Below are positions 1 to 8,710 of a stretch of DNA of 64,000 nucleotides, one piece after another. A program made the position numbers and the translations under genes. Positions within the stretch are counted from its first letter, which is position 1, and every line of letters starts with the position of its first letter. Below the pieces are notes generated by a model that was not told the origin of the DNA, did not search any database, and saw only the letters and a program-made list of their open reading frames with translations. Origin of the DNA: CAZMGT01 sp964565895 (GTDB lineage Bacteria; Armatimonadota; Zipacnadia; UBA1398; CAZMGT01); assembly GCA_964565895.1 (NCBI GenBank), contig CAZMGT010000011.1, positions 1 through 64,000 of the forward strand. Reading direction: 5' to 3'.

Positions 1-166
1 CCGTGCCCCGGCCCCCGCAGCCCACAAGCCCGGCCTTGAGCACCTGCGGCTGCTGCGTCCACACGGGCCGGAGGAAAGTAATTCCCACAGCCGTGGCTCC
101 CGCGGCCGCCGCTTTGGCCAAAAACGCGCGGCGAGAGACGCCTCGTTCGCCCCCCTTTTCGCTCAT
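1..166 (-). CDS. Tat-exported Gfo/Idh/MocA-family oxidoreductase (partial, N-terminus only)
   Basis: Only the first 55 codons are inside the window; the gene runs off the left edge. Reading leftwards from the ATG at 166, the protein begins with a twin-arginine signal (SRRAFLAKAAAAG at about residues 11-23), then a short linker and the start of a Rossmann fold ending in KAGLVGCGGRGT. A GxGGRG nucleotide-binding turn directly after a Tat signal is the standard opening of exported Gfo/Idh/MocA sugar dehydrogenases, which are thought to carry NAD(P) into the periplasm in folded form. A strong ribosome site (AAGGAGGGGG) lies just upstream and fixes the start. The substrate cannot be judged from this fragment. 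It is divergent from the BtrH-like gene at 374; the space between has an AT-rich patch near 254-280 that could hold promoters. Confidence 0.75.
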   Translation of the reverse strand, partial: MSEKGGERGVSRRAFLAKAAAAGATAVGITFLRPVWTQQPQVLKAGLVGCGGRGT

Positions 167-373
167 TGCTCCCCCTCCTTTGCGCGGCGGATGGCGCCCG
201 CTCTGTTCTTCGGCCAATGGTGCAGGGTAACCTCCGCGCTATGCGGCGGGCGGTTGAGAAAATATTTTTTCGCCTAAATTGCCGCACGGCGCGGAGGTTC
301 GCCTCCCCCCGCGGCGAACAAACGGAAAACGCCCGCGCGGTGTTCCAACTGCGGGCCGACGGAGGGACGAGAT

Positions 374-1324
374 ATGAAGATGCTCGAAGGGCTGCGTTGG
401 AAGCCGCGCTGGGTAAGCCACCTGGGCTGTCTTAAAGGCTGCCTGGACTTCCTCGGCGTAGACATCTCCTGGCCCTGGCTTTATGGGGGCACGGGGCATG
501 CGTTTGTAATTAACATCCACCGCGTCGTCTGCCCCAGCGGCCCCACGGCGTGGAACTATGGCCCCCTGCTTGAGCTGTGCGAAAACATCGGGTGCACCGT
601 GGCCAGCGTGTTCGCCAGCCGCACGGCGGTTCCCGAGCTCGGCCCCGCGCAAAAAAGCGCCTGGGAGTTCGTCCGCGGGAGCCTCGACGCCGACGTCCCC
701 TGCTATGGCTGGGAGCTCGACGTGCCCGAGTTTTACGTTATCTACGGCTACGACGACGTGGGCTACCACTACTCCGGCCCAGGATGCGAGGAGGGCGAGG
801 GCCCCCGCCCCTGGCAGGAGCTGGGCAGCTCAGAGATCGGCGTGCTCGAGGTGCACAGCGTCCACCCCTGCGAGCCTGCGCGCGACGAGGACGTCGTTAA
901 AGACGCCCTGAGCTTTGCCCTGATCCACGCGGAAAACCCGCCAGAGCTTGTCTTTCCCGCCTATTGCTCCGGCCCGGCGGCGTTCGACGCCTGGGCCGAA
1001 GCTTTAGAAACAGGCTGCGCCATGCGTTTCGGCCAGGGCTACAACGCGTTCGTCTGGGCGGAGTGCCGCGGCGAGGCCGTGGGATTTTTAAACGAGGCAA
1101 AAGAGCGCCTTGGAGGGAAGGCCGCCGACCTGTTCGACGAGGCCATTGCCCACTATACGACCACCCACGACAAGCTCAACGAACTCGCCCAGCTCCACCC
1201 GTTCGACGAGGAGGGCGTGGGCGACGTCCTGTCCAGCCCCGAGGGGGCGCAGCTTGTGCGCGAGGCGGGAGCGGCGGAACGCGAGGGCCTGCTCGCCCTG
1301 CGCAAGATCGTGGACGAGGTATAG
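374..1324 (+). CDS. BtrH N-terminal-domain-like protein (papain-like fold, function unknown)
   Basis: A 316-residue soluble protein without signal peptide. The N-terminal part (about residues 15-130) carries a CLKGC segment, a YGGTGHAFVINIH segment and a later GYDDVGYHYSG stretch, resembling the butirosin-biosynthesis BtrH N-terminal family, a papain-like fold whose founder transfers an acyl group from a carrier protein to an aminoglycoside. The Cys and His needed for such chemistry are present (C19, C23 and the GHAF histidine). The C-terminal third is helical and acidic. There is no aminoglycoside or carrier-protein gene nearby, so the real substrate is unknown; many BtrH_N proteins are orphans annotated only as hypothetical. 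The ATG at 374 has GGAGGG eight bases upstream. The gene ends in a good terminator hairpin, so it is probably a single-gene unit. Confidence 0.6.
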   Translation: MKMLEGLRWKPRWVSHLGCLKGCLDFLGVDISWPWLYGGTGHAFVINIHRVVCPSGPTAWNYGPLLELCENIGCTVASVFASRTAVPELGPAQKSAWEFVRGSLDADVPCYGWELDVPEFYVIYGYDDVGYHYSGPGCEEGEGPRPWQELGSSEIGVLEVHSVHPCEPARDEDVVKDALSFALIHAENPPELVFPAYCSGPAAFDAWAEALETGCAMRFGQGYNAFVWAECRGEAVGFLNEAKERLGGKAADLFDEAIAHYTTTHDKLNELAQLHPFDEEGVGDVLSSPEGAQLVREAGAAEREGLLALRKIVDEV

Positions 1325-1326
1325 CG

Positions 1327-1370
1327 CCCGCGCGCCAGCGGGCTCTGGCGCGCGCGGGTTGTGTTTGCTT
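1327..1370 (+). terminator. Rho-independent terminator-like hairpin
   Basis: Immediately after the stop codon, CCCGCGCGCCAG (1327-1338) pairs with CTGGCGCGCGCGGG (1345-1358) through at least ten perfect base pairs around a six-base loop, followed by a T-rich tail (TTGTGTTTGCTT). The tail is interrupted by G and C, so termination may be partial. Confidence 0.6.
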
Positions 1371-1459
1371 GTTCAGAAGGTGTTTGCTGGCCACGCGAGA
1401 AAGAACGGAGTGGCCGGCGTTTGTTTCGTGTAGTCCATTCCGGCTAGGGAGGCAGCAGT

Positions 1460-2578
1460 ATGGGTGCGCGCGACAAGCATCAGCTAACGCGACGGCAGTT
1501 TGTCAAGACCCTTGCCGCGGCGGCAGCGGCCTCGGCGCTTTCCTCCGCGGCGGCGCAGGAGCCACAGCCCAATCCCAAGGAAATCCTCAACTATAACGAG
1601 GTTATGGAATATCGGCGCTTGGGGCGGACAGGGCTGTGGTGCTCGCGCATCGGCCTGGGCGGCCACCACCGCGGGCGCGACCAAAACGTGCGCAACGCGG
1701 TCGTCGCCAAAGCGCTCGACCTTGGCATTAACTACTTCGACACAACGAGCGACTTCGAAGCCAAAGAGCTGGGCATTGCCCTCAAAGCGTGCAACGGGCG
1801 CGACCGCGCCTACATCGTGCGCGACAACCTCGTTGTGCGCAATCCGCAGGTGCGCAAGCTGCCCGAGAAAGAGTTCAAGCGCATGGTCCGCGAGCACCTG
1901 GAGAAGGGCCTTAAGCTGCTGCAAACGGACTATGTCGACGTCTACCGCATGACCCCGCCCGAGGGCAACCCCGAAGCGGAGCCCGTTAAGCAAGGCCCCA
2001 TGCCCTCCGGCTGGCCCATGGAGGAGTTCTGGACCGTGCACTGGTTTGCCGAGGAGTTCGAGAAGCTGCGCGACGAGGGCAAGTGTCGCTTTTTCGGCCT
2101 GTCCACGCACAACCCGGCGTTTAACGCCAAGGCCGTCAACGAAGTCCCCCAGCTCGACCTCGTCTACCTGCCCTACAACTACGTGTTCAGCGGCGCCGCC
2201 GACCGCCTCTATCCCGAGGCCAAGGGCGAGGGCACCCTGTTTGAGCTGTGCCACAAAAAAGACCGCGGCATCGTAACCATTAAGCCGTTCATGAAAACCG
2301 CTCTGTTCCGCACCGAGGCGTTCAAAAAGCGCTACGAGGAGCGCAAACGCGAGATAGACACCGTGGCCGCGTTTGCCCTGCGCTTCGTCCTCGCCAATCC
2401 CTATATCACGGTAACCATCCCAGGGATGGACACCCCGGAGCAAGTGGAGCAGAACGTCGCCGTGGTCAAACAAGGCGCGCCGAGCAAGGCCGAGCTGGAG
2501 ATCCTCGACCGCTACACGCGCGACGTGCCGCGCATCGTCGCGGCAGAGTATCCGTGGGCCCGGTTATGGCTCGCCTAG
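1460..2578 (+). CDS. Tat-exported aldo/keto reductase
   Basis: A 372-residue aldo/keto reductase preceded by a Tat signal (TRRQFVKTLAAAAAA, about residues 10-24, then an Ala-rich h-region ending at SAAAQ). The reductase barrel starts near residue 50 (YRRLGRTGLWCSRIGLGG) and carries the expected strand/tetrad landmarks: NYFDTTSDF (catalytic Asp region), later FFGLSTHN, and a C-terminal cofactor-binding segment (ITVTIPGMDTPEQVEQNV). Unlike the second aldo/keto reductase at 14644, it has no C-terminal 4Fe-4S domain. Its last codons overlap the start of a tetraheme cytochrome c gene, which implies translational coupling and a shared periplasmic redox job. A GGGAGG ribosome site precedes the ATG. 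The substrate is unknown; exported sugar or keto-sugar reduction is an inference from related gene neighbourhoods. Confidence 0.8.
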   Translation: MGARDKHQLTRRQFVKTLAAAAAASALSSAAAQEPQPNPKEILNYNEVMEYRRLGRTGLWCSRIGLGGHHRGRDQNVRNAVVAKALDLGINYFDTTSDFEAKELGIALKACNGRDRAYIVRDNLVVRNPQVRKLPEKEFKRMVREHLEKGLKLLQTDYVDVYRMTPPEGNPEAEPVKQGPMPSGWPMEEFWTVHWFAEEFEKLRDEGKCRFFGLSTHNPAFNAKAVNEVPQLDLVYLPYNYVFSGAADRLYPEAKGEGTLFELCHKKDRGIVTIKPFMKTALFRTEAFKKRYEERKREIDTVAAFALRFVLANPYITVTIPGMDTPEQVEQNVAVVKQGAPSKAELEILDRYTRDVPRIVAAEYPWARLWLA

Positions 2579-3696
2579 GGCGCAGCGGGGCGGGGCCGGC
2601 GCTTGCCGTGGGCTGCCTTGCCCTGGCGCTTGGCCTGGCGGTTGCCGGGCTTCCCGCGGCCCGCGGCGCGGGCGCGCCGCCGATGCTGTTCGGCCGCTGC
2701 TCCGTGTGCCACATCGATCTCCAGGAGGAGCTCGCCCGGGGAGCGCACGGGCCAGCGAAAATCCAGTGCGAGACCTGCCACGGCGCAAGCGACGGTCACG
2801 TCGCCGACGAGCACAATAACGTTAAGCCCGACCGCCTGTTTTCCCGCAAAACCGCGCCCGCGCTTTGCGCGCAGTGCCACAAGGAGCAACTCGCCGGGGC
2901 ACGGGCTCTTTTGGGCGAGCCGGACTGCCTCGCGTGCCACGGCGCGCACGAGACCCTCGCCGGCGACCCCCCGCCTCCAACCGTGCGCAACGCGAACCTC
3001 CTCGCTCAGGCGATGTCCGCGGAAGGGGCGCTCTGGAAGCTAAGCGGGGGGCTTGCGCTCGTTCGCAAAGCGGGCACGCTGGCGCTCGAGGCTCCGCCCG
3101 GGCCTCCGGGCAGCGCGGCGCGACTAGTCCTGCCTTTGCACCCCACGCTGCGCCATCCCCTGCGCTTTCGCGCGACGGTTTTCTCTAAAGCGGCCGATCC
3201 TCCCCCGCGCCTGCGCATTGAGCTTGTCGGCGAGGGCGGCCCGAATGCGCGCGAGTTCTCCCTCGCGGCGCAGCCCGGTGGGCGGGCAGCGGCAGAGGCT
3301 GTGTTCGGCGGGGAAAGCGCCGCGCAGGCCGTGGAGCTTGAGCTTGCCTTTGTCAACACGCGCGGCGGCCAACGTGTGGAGCAAATGGAGCTTCGCCCTG
3401 TGCCCTTCGCGTTCGCCCAGCTCGCGGTATGCCCGGGCTACTTTCCCTCCGGCGGCGTGCTCGTCCGCGGCGAGCTAACGTTGCCGGCGCGCTGGCGCGC
3501 CCTTTTGCGCGGGCCGCAGGGTGTCGTCTCTCGTGCCGAGGGCCACGGGACGAAGCTCGAGCTCGCCTGGGACGGCCTGGGCAGGCGCGCGCTCTTTCCC
3601 TGGCGCGCAGCGCGGGAATATTCCGTCGAGCTTTGCGCAACGGACGACTTCTTGGGCGAAACGATACAAAAACGTCTGTCCGTAGTTCTCCCCTAA
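2566..3696 (+). CDS. Secreted tetraheme cytochrome c with beta-rich C-terminal domain
   Basis: The protein starts with a Sec signal (hydrophobic stretch about residues 10-30, ending AARGAG) and then has four CxxCH heme-attachment sites: CSVCH (45-49), CETCH (68-72), CAQCH (101-105) and CLACH (121-125), the pattern of small periplasmic multiheme electron carriers. Residues from about 135 to 376 form a Gly/Ala-rich, strand-predicted domain that I do not recognise, ending in an Ig-like or carbohydrate-binding-like segment. I chose the ATG at 2566, which overlaps the upstream aldo/keto reductase stop by 13 bases; a GTG at 2554 in the same frame would add four residues. The overlap suggests the two are made together, so the cytochrome may shuttle electrons to or from the exported reductase or from a sugar dehydrogenase nearby. 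It has no predicted membrane anchor beyond the signal peptide. Confidence 0.78.
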   Translation: MARLGRSGAGPALAVGCLALALGLAVAGLPAARGAGAPPMLFGRCSVCHIDLQEELARGAHGPAKIQCETCHGASDGHVADEHNNVKPDRLFSRKTAPALCAQCHKEQLAGARALLGEPDCLACHGAHETLAGDPPPPTVRNANLLAQAMSAEGALWKLSGGLALVRKAGTLALEAPPGPPGSAARLVLPLHPTLRHPLRFRATVFSKAADPPPRLRIELVGEGGPNAREFSLAAQPGGRAAAEAVFGGESAAQAVELELAFVNTRGGQRVEQMELRPVPFAFAQLAVCPGYFPSGGVLVRGELTLPARWRALLRGPQGVVSRAEGHGTKLELAWDGLGRRALFPWRAAREYSVELCATDDFLGETIQKRLSVVLP

Positions 3697-3846
3697 GTCT
3701 TGCTACGCGCGACCTTCTCCCCCCAAGCCAAGCGCGCCCGCCAACGGCGCGCCGCGCGTATCCGCGAACCATCGCGCGGCCGGGGCGCCCCAAGGTTAAA
3801 TGCCAGCCCCGGGCGAACCCCTCGCGCGAGGAGGAGCGTGGGCGTT

Positions 3847-6800
3847 ATGCGATGGCTCTCGCTTGCCCTGCTCGCGGCGGCCGCGGCCGCTGCAGTCCCC
3901 GGCCCGCATGCCGCGGCGCAGGAAAAGATTATCGTGGGGTGGATCGACAACTTCGACAAGCTCGAAGGCTGGACGATGAACAACCCCAAAACGCCGCCCG
4001 AGTTTTCCGTCAAGAACGGGATCCTCACGCTCACCGATCCCCCCGGCGGCCAGGTTACCTGGGGCACGAGCATCTACCGCAACATCGGCGAAATAGACCT
4101 TTCCCAAACGCCCTGGCTCGTCGCCAAGACGGTTGCCCAAACGGGCCGGTTTAACATTACGCTCATTAACCGCAAGACGCGCGAAAAGCGCGGCGGGCTG
4201 GCCCCGCTCAGCGAGCCGGGAATCGTCGTGGTCAACGTTCCCGAACGCACAGGCTGGCGCGGGGTCGTTGACCTAAGCATTGGGCTTTACGTCCAGGGGA
4301 CGGAAAAGTCAGTCAGCGTAGACTGGGTAAAGTTCGTCTCCGCGCTCACCGAGGAGGAAAAGCGCGCCCTGCGCTTTGTCCCCAAAGCAAGGCAGCCGTT
4401 GCCCGCGCACGGGCTGCGCATGCTCGTGCAAAAGCGCTGTTGGTGGCGGCCGGAGCTCCGCCGCCGGGGAGAGGCCTATCTCTCCGAGCGCTTGGTATAT
4501 CGCGACAGCGCCACGGGGAACATAGTTTGGAAAATGACCGCCTACCCGGGCGTGGACAAGGTCATTTACTACGACATCCCCGAATGGAACGCCGACGGCA
4601 GCCTGCTTTTGTTTCTCACGCGGCGCGGCGAGGCGCCCGTATGGATCATGAACAGCGAGGGCACCTCCCTGCGCCCGCTTCTCGCCGAGGGCAAGCCCAT
4701 CAAGCAGGGCTACTGGAGCGGCATCTATCCCGACATTTTTTACGCCAGCGAAAGCGACAGCCAGGGCACGCGCGTGCTCGCCGTTAATGTGCGCACGGGG
4801 AAGAAGGAGGTTGTCGCGCAAAGCAAAATCGCCGGGCTAAGCCTTTTTCCGCCCCACCCGCGCGAGGAGCACTTTTTGCTTGCCGCAAACGCCACCGCGC
4901 AGCGTGAGTGCGTCGTGGTTATCGCCGGCAGGGACGGCAGCGAGCGCGCGGTTCCCGTGGGTGGGCGGTTTCACCGGCTGCGCTTTACCAAGCGCGACGA
5001 CCTGTCCATTTTCTTCAACCGCGACGACCCGCGCACACAGTGGGTAATTGGCGCCGACGGCACGGGCCTGCACCAGCTCCCCGACGCCGGCGGGCACCCG
5101 GACTGGACCCCCGACGGGGCGGAGCTGACCTACTATTTCGCCGGCGCAATTTGGGCCGTGCGCTGGGACGGCTCGGGCAAGCGGCGCATCGCCGACCTCA
5201 ACTCCGGCGGGCACGGAAGCACTACCCTCGACGGGAAGTATTTCGTCTCCGACACGCCGCGCGGGGGATACTTTCCCCAAAGCATTCTCTACCTCCCGCT
5301 CGACGGCCGGGGCATTTGCCAGCGCGTGGCCTTTCACGGAAGCAGCTACTTAGCGCACACCGAGGCCACCTACTCCCACCCCGACCACCACTCCACACAC
5401 CCCCATCCCTCAGCCAGCCCCGACGGCACGAAGACCGTCTTCGCCTCCGACTACCTGGGCGCGTTTACCGACATTTACGTGGCGATCAATCGCTACCCCG
5501 ACCCTCCGCGCAACCTGCGTGCCGCGCGCGAGGGCCGCGCCGTTGTTCTCTCCTGGCAGCCGCCGGAGCGCCGGCGCGAGCTCGCCGGATACGCCGTTTA
5601 CCGCACTACGGAAAGCGGCCGGAATTTCGCGCGGATAAACCGCAAGCTCGCCGGCGAAACGACGTTTCGCGACGAAAACGCGCCCATCGGCACGCTCTAC
5701 TATCTGGTAACCGCGGTAGAGCACAGCGGGCTTGAGGGCCTGCCTTCGAACGAGGCGTGCGCAAGCGCCTCGGGCGCATGGGAGGGCCCCGTGCGCCACT
5801 TCGTGGAGGCCGAGGCGGGCGAGTTCGCCATGCCCACGCGCGAGTTCATCTGCCAGGAGGACTGCTCCGGCGGCTACTACGTGGGCCTGCACGGGGCAAC
5901 GCGCGGCGAGCTGTGGGTTACCTACAACGCCCCGCGCGCCGGGCGCTATCTCGTTTGGGTGCGTGCGCGCGGGGGAGGGGAGGTTAAGCTCGAAAACGGC
6001 CCCGCAGCCCAGGCCACGCGCGGCTGGGGCTGGGTTAAACTGCCTGGCGCCATAGCTCTGAAAAAGGGCGCAAACCGCGTCAAGCTTTCGTTTTCCGGCG
6101 CTGACGGAGGCGTGGACAAACTGTGCTTTACGGACGATGCGCAGTTTATCCCCCAGGGCTTCGCGCGTATTTTAAAGCTGCCCCCTCCGCCCCCGCAAAA
6201 GCCCAAAGCGACCGCCCTTGACCCATTTCACGTAAAACTTACCTGGCCACCTGCCTCCGACCCCTCGGTGGCCTACTACAACATTTATGTTCTCCCCGAG
6301 GCCGAGGCCTACCCCTCGCAGCTCAGCCGCGTGGGCTCGCCCGCGGAGCCGGAGTTCGTGGACTGCGGCCTGCTCCCCGGCTCGACGGTGTACTACCGCG
6401 TAACCGCTGTTGACGGCCTAGGCCAGGAATCCGAAGCCTCGCCGCCGGCAAAGGTGACGATGCCCCAGCTCCAGCTCGTGCGCCTTGCCGTTGAGGCGGA
6501 GCAAGGCGAGCCAGGGCCAGGCTTTCGCATCGCCGAGGACGCCCAAGCCTCCGGGGGCAAGCTCCTTGCCCCAGACGAGAAGGCAAGCGCCCGCGAGCGC
6601 ACGCTGAAGCTTACGTTTACCATCCCCCGCGCGGGCGAGTACGCCATTTGGGCACGCTTGCGCTACCCGGGCCCAGCTCGACGCACTGTCGCCGTCAGCC
6701 TGGACGATGGGCGAAGCTGGCGCTGGCCGCTTTTCGGGTGGTACAACAAGTTCATCTGGGCGCCGGTAAGCCCGGACAGGTGTATGCAACCCAAGCCGCT

Positions 6801-7620
6801 TAGCCTTTCCGCGGGCAAGCACGCCCTGCAGTTGCGCGCGCCCGTTTCCGGGCTCGAGCTGGACAAGTTTGTCATCACCAACGACGCCACGGCCATGCCC
6901 GACAGCTACTCCGCAGAGCCCCTTTCCGCGGAGCAAAGGGCCGCCGAGGGCGGGCGGCCCATTATCCCCACGGGGCCCGTGCTCTTCGAGGACGACTTTC
7001 GCCGCGGGCTGGGCAACTGGTATCACGAGGGCGCGGGGCGCATGGTCATCGAGCGGCCGGGGATAATGCGCATCGAGATAATCGGCTCGCGCCAGGGCGG
7101 CGCGGGCTGCCAGGCGTTTTGCCGAAAAGACTTTCCCGACCATATCGCCATTGAGTACGACCTTAAGGTGCTCACCAAAAACGGCCTGATTATTACGTTT
7201 TTCGCCATGCAGGGGCTGCACAGCGAGGACATGATCGCCGGCGGCCTGCCCCCGCGCCAGGGCGTGTTCAAAGACTACACCGGCCCCGACGCCGCGCTTA
7301 AGTCCTACCACGTGTCCATCAGCCGCTATGGCGACACGGGCGAGCACACCGGCGTCTCCAACTGGCGGCGCAACCCCGGGCTGCACCTTATGGGCAGCGG
7401 GCCGGACCTGTGCCGGGAGATCGGCCAGTGGTATCGCATCCGCATCGTCAAAGACGGGCTGCACTGCCAACTTCAGGTAAACGGCGTGCTCGCCCACGAG
7501 TTTACCGACCCCAACGAGCTGGACCTTCCCCTGCCCACCGAGGGCAAGGTGGGCTTTCGGGCGATCGGCTCCGACGTCCGCGCGCTTATTCGCAACTTCC
7601 GCGTGCGCGCGCTGCGCTAG
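3847..7620 (+). CDS. Large secreted multidomain protein: PD40 beta-propeller, two Fn3, two carbohydrate-binding-like modules, DUF1961-like C-terminus
   Basis: A 1257-residue extracellular or periplasmic protein. Order: signal peptide (1-24, ending HAAAQ); a jelly-roll-like domain opening with WIDNFDKLEGW (about 28-160); a TolB/PD40-type beta-propeller (about 170-530) with repeated D-G-x-L or W-S-D-G turns such as PEWNADGSLLLFLT and HPDWTPDGAELTYYF; a fibronectin III domain (about 550-640); a CBM6/malectin-like beta-sandwich (HFVEAEAGEF, about 650-770); a second Fn3 (about 780-870); a second such sandwich (AVEAEQGEP, about 880-1030); and a C-terminal concanavalin-like domain (about 1040-1257) with YHVSISRYGDTGEHTG, resembling DUF1961. 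No catalytic residues of a known enzyme family are evident, so it probably binds polysaccharide. The open frame extends upstream to 3700, but the ATG at 3847 has GAGGAG about ten bases before it and starts exactly at the signal peptide. Confidence 0.8.
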   Translation: MRWLSLALLAAAAAAAVPGPHAAAQEKIIVGWIDNFDKLEGWTMNNPKTPPEFSVKNGILTLTDPPGGQVTWGTSIYRNIGEIDLSQTPWLVAKTVAQTGRFNITLINRKTREKRGGLAPLSEPGIVVVNVPERTGWRGVVDLSIGLYVQGTEKSVSVDWVKFVSALTEEEKRALRFVPKARQPLPAHGLRMLVQKRCWWRPELRRRGEAYLSERLVYRDSATGNIVWKMTAYPGVDKVIYYDIPEWNADGSLLLFLTRRGEAPVWIMNSEGTSLRPLLAEGKPIKQGYWSGIYPDIFYASESDSQGTRVLAVNVRTGKKEVVAQSKIAGLSLFPPHPREEHFLLAANATAQRECVVVIAGRDGSERAVPVGGRFHRLRFTKRDDLSIFFNRDDPRTQWVIGADGTGLHQLPDAGGHPDWTPDGAELTYYFAGAIWAVRWDGSGKRRIADLNSGGHGSTTLDGKYFVSDTPRGGYFPQSILYLPLDGRGICQRVAFHGSSYLAHTEATYSHPDHHSTHPHPSASPDGTKTVFASDYLGAFTDIYVAINRYPDPPRNLRAAREGRAVVLSWQPPERRRELAGYAVYRTTESGRNFARINRKLAGETTFRDENAPIGTLYYLVTAVEHSGLEGLPSNEACASASGAWEGPVRHFVEAEAGEFAMPTREFICQEDCSGGYYVGLHGATRGELWVTYNAPRAGRYLVWVRARGGGEVKLENGPAAQATRGWGWVKLPGAIALKKGANRVKLSFSGADGGVDKLCFTDDAQFIPQGFARILKLPPPPPQKPKATALDPFHVKLTWPPASDPSVAYYNIYVLPEAEAYPSQLSRVGSPAEPEFVDCGLLPGSTVYYRVTAVDGLGQESEASPPAKVTMPQLQLVRLAVEAEQGEPGPGFRIAEDAQASGGKLLAPDEKASARERTLKLTFTIPRAGEYAIWARLRYPGPARRTVAVSLDDGRSWRWPLFGWYNKFIWAPVSPDRCMQPKPLSLSAGKHALQLRAPVSGLELDKFVITNDATAMPDSYSAEPLSAEQRAAEGGRPIIPTGPVLFEDDFRRGLGNWYHEGAGRMVIERPGIMRIEIIGSRQGGAGCQAFCRKDFPDHIAIEYDLKVLTKNGLIITFFAMQGLHSEDMIAGGLPPRQGVFKDYTGPDAALKSYHVSISRYGDTGEHTGVSNWRRNPGLHLMGSGPDLCREIGQWYRIRIVKDGLHCQLQVNGVLAHEFTDPNELDLPLPTEGKVGFRAIGSDVRALIRNFRVRALR

Positions 7621-7890
7621 GGTGGGGGAGAACAACCCGGGGGAAAAGTCCCCGCGCCTAGCCGAGCAAAGCCGCGGCGCAACCCCACGGGGTCGCCGCC
7701 CTCCGCCGGCCCCGTGCCCTGCGCGCAAAGCCCGCGTGCGGGCTGGAAAGAGGACATGGTGGCACTTGTCCCCACGCCCTCGCGCACAAAAGCGGAGTTT
7801 AAGCAAACTCTAATTAAAACCCGTTAAGCCCCGGGGCACCTTCCTGCGCCGCAGTTAAGGAACGCGCGCAAGCCCAAACGTATAGCGCCT

Positions 7891-8631
7891 GTGAAAACGT
7901 CTGCAAAGGAGATGGCGCTGTTGCGCGAGGGCTGTGGGACACGGGCGTTTACGCTTATCGAGCTGCTTGTGGTGATCGCGATAATCGCGATCCTCGCGGG
8001 GTTGCTCTTCCCCGTGTTGGCCAAGGCGCGGGAGAAGGCGCGCCAGGGGCAGTGCCTAAGCAACATTCGCCAGCTCGCCCTGGCCATCGACATGTACGCC
8101 GACGAGTACGAGGCCTATCCCCTGCACTCGCACCGCGAGCAGGGGCACCCCGGCTGGCGCTGGCACCAAATGATCTTTCCCTATGTGAAAAACGAGGCGG
8201 TTTACGTCTGCCCCAGCTCCCCGCTCTCCGCGATCGATCTCTCCACGGATATTATGGTCTACGGCTATAACTACCAGTACCTCGGCAACGGGCGGAACCC
8301 CAAGGGAACGGGCCCCGCGCTGCTCACCTCGCCCGGGGCGATCGCCAAGCCCGCGCAAACGATCATGCTCGCCGACTCCTGCGGCCGCTCGCGGTTTGAC
8401 GGCACCCCGAAGGAGTGCAAGGACGGCTATGCCATTGACCCGCCCCAGCCCAACCCCTCGTTCGGCCAATACTACGGCGGCAAAAGCCCCGCGGAGCGCG
8501 CGCGGGTCGCGGACAGGCACAACGAAGGGGCAAACTGCGCCTTTTGCGATTGCCACGCGAAGTGGGTGCCCATTAGGGTAATCGACGCCGACAATTCGAT
8601 GTGGAACGGCCGCGGGACCCCTGAGCCCTAG
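7891..8631 (+). CDS. Prepilin-type N-methylation / H-X9-DG family protein
   Basis: The N-terminus has the type IV prepilin signature [20 protein letters not shown]: a peptidase cleavage site before F, Glu at +5 and a long hydrophobic helix. This is followed by the family sequence [23 protein letters not shown] and a C-terminal [19 protein letters not shown] block that matches the H-X9-DG motif, with Cys in place of the usual Gly. Such proteins are abundant in Planctomycetota and Armatimonadota and are pseudopilin-like surface or secretion components of unclear role. The start is uncertain: GTG at 7891 lacks a clear ribosome site, ATG at 7912 sits too close to AAAGGAG, and TTG at 7921 is well spaced from it and would give a short leader typical of prepilins. 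No pilus or secretion genes are adjacent. Confidence 0.85.
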   Translation: MKTSAKEMALLREGCGTRAFTLIELLVVIAIIAILAGLLFPVLAKAREKARQGQCLSNIRQLALAIDMYADEYEAYPLHSHREQGHPGWRWHQMIFPYVKNEAVYVCPSSPLSAIDLSTDIMVYGYNYQYLGNGRNPKGTGPALLTSPGAIAKPAQTIMLADSCGRSRFDGTPKECKDGYAIDPPQPNPSFGQYYGGKSPAERARVADRHNEGANCAFCDCHAKWVPIRVIDADNSMWNGRGTPEP

Positions 8632-8710
8632 GCGTCGCGTGGCTGGGTAGTCTCGCGCGAGCCTTCTCGTGCCGCGCCTAGCGGAGAAGTCTGTACCTCT
8701 TCGGGGGGAA

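Noticed and set aside
1484..2473. A 329-codon antisense frame opposite the aldo/keto reductase
   Set aside because: No domain, no ribosome site, and the sense frame encodes a clear enzyme.
6418..7806. A 462-codon open frame antisense to the large secreted protein
   Set aside because: It has no recognisable motif and mirrors the codon structure of the sense gene; long antisense frames are expected in GC-rich DNA.
7621..7890. A 270-base gap before the prepilin-like gene, checked for a small gene or RNA
   Set aside because: Open frames there are low-complexity and lack ribosome sites; no convincing promoter or structured RNA was seen.
8627..8697. CTAGGCG / CGCCTAG inverted repeat between convergent genes
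   Set aside because: The arms are far apart (over 50 bases) with no T-run; not convincing as a bidirectional terminator.
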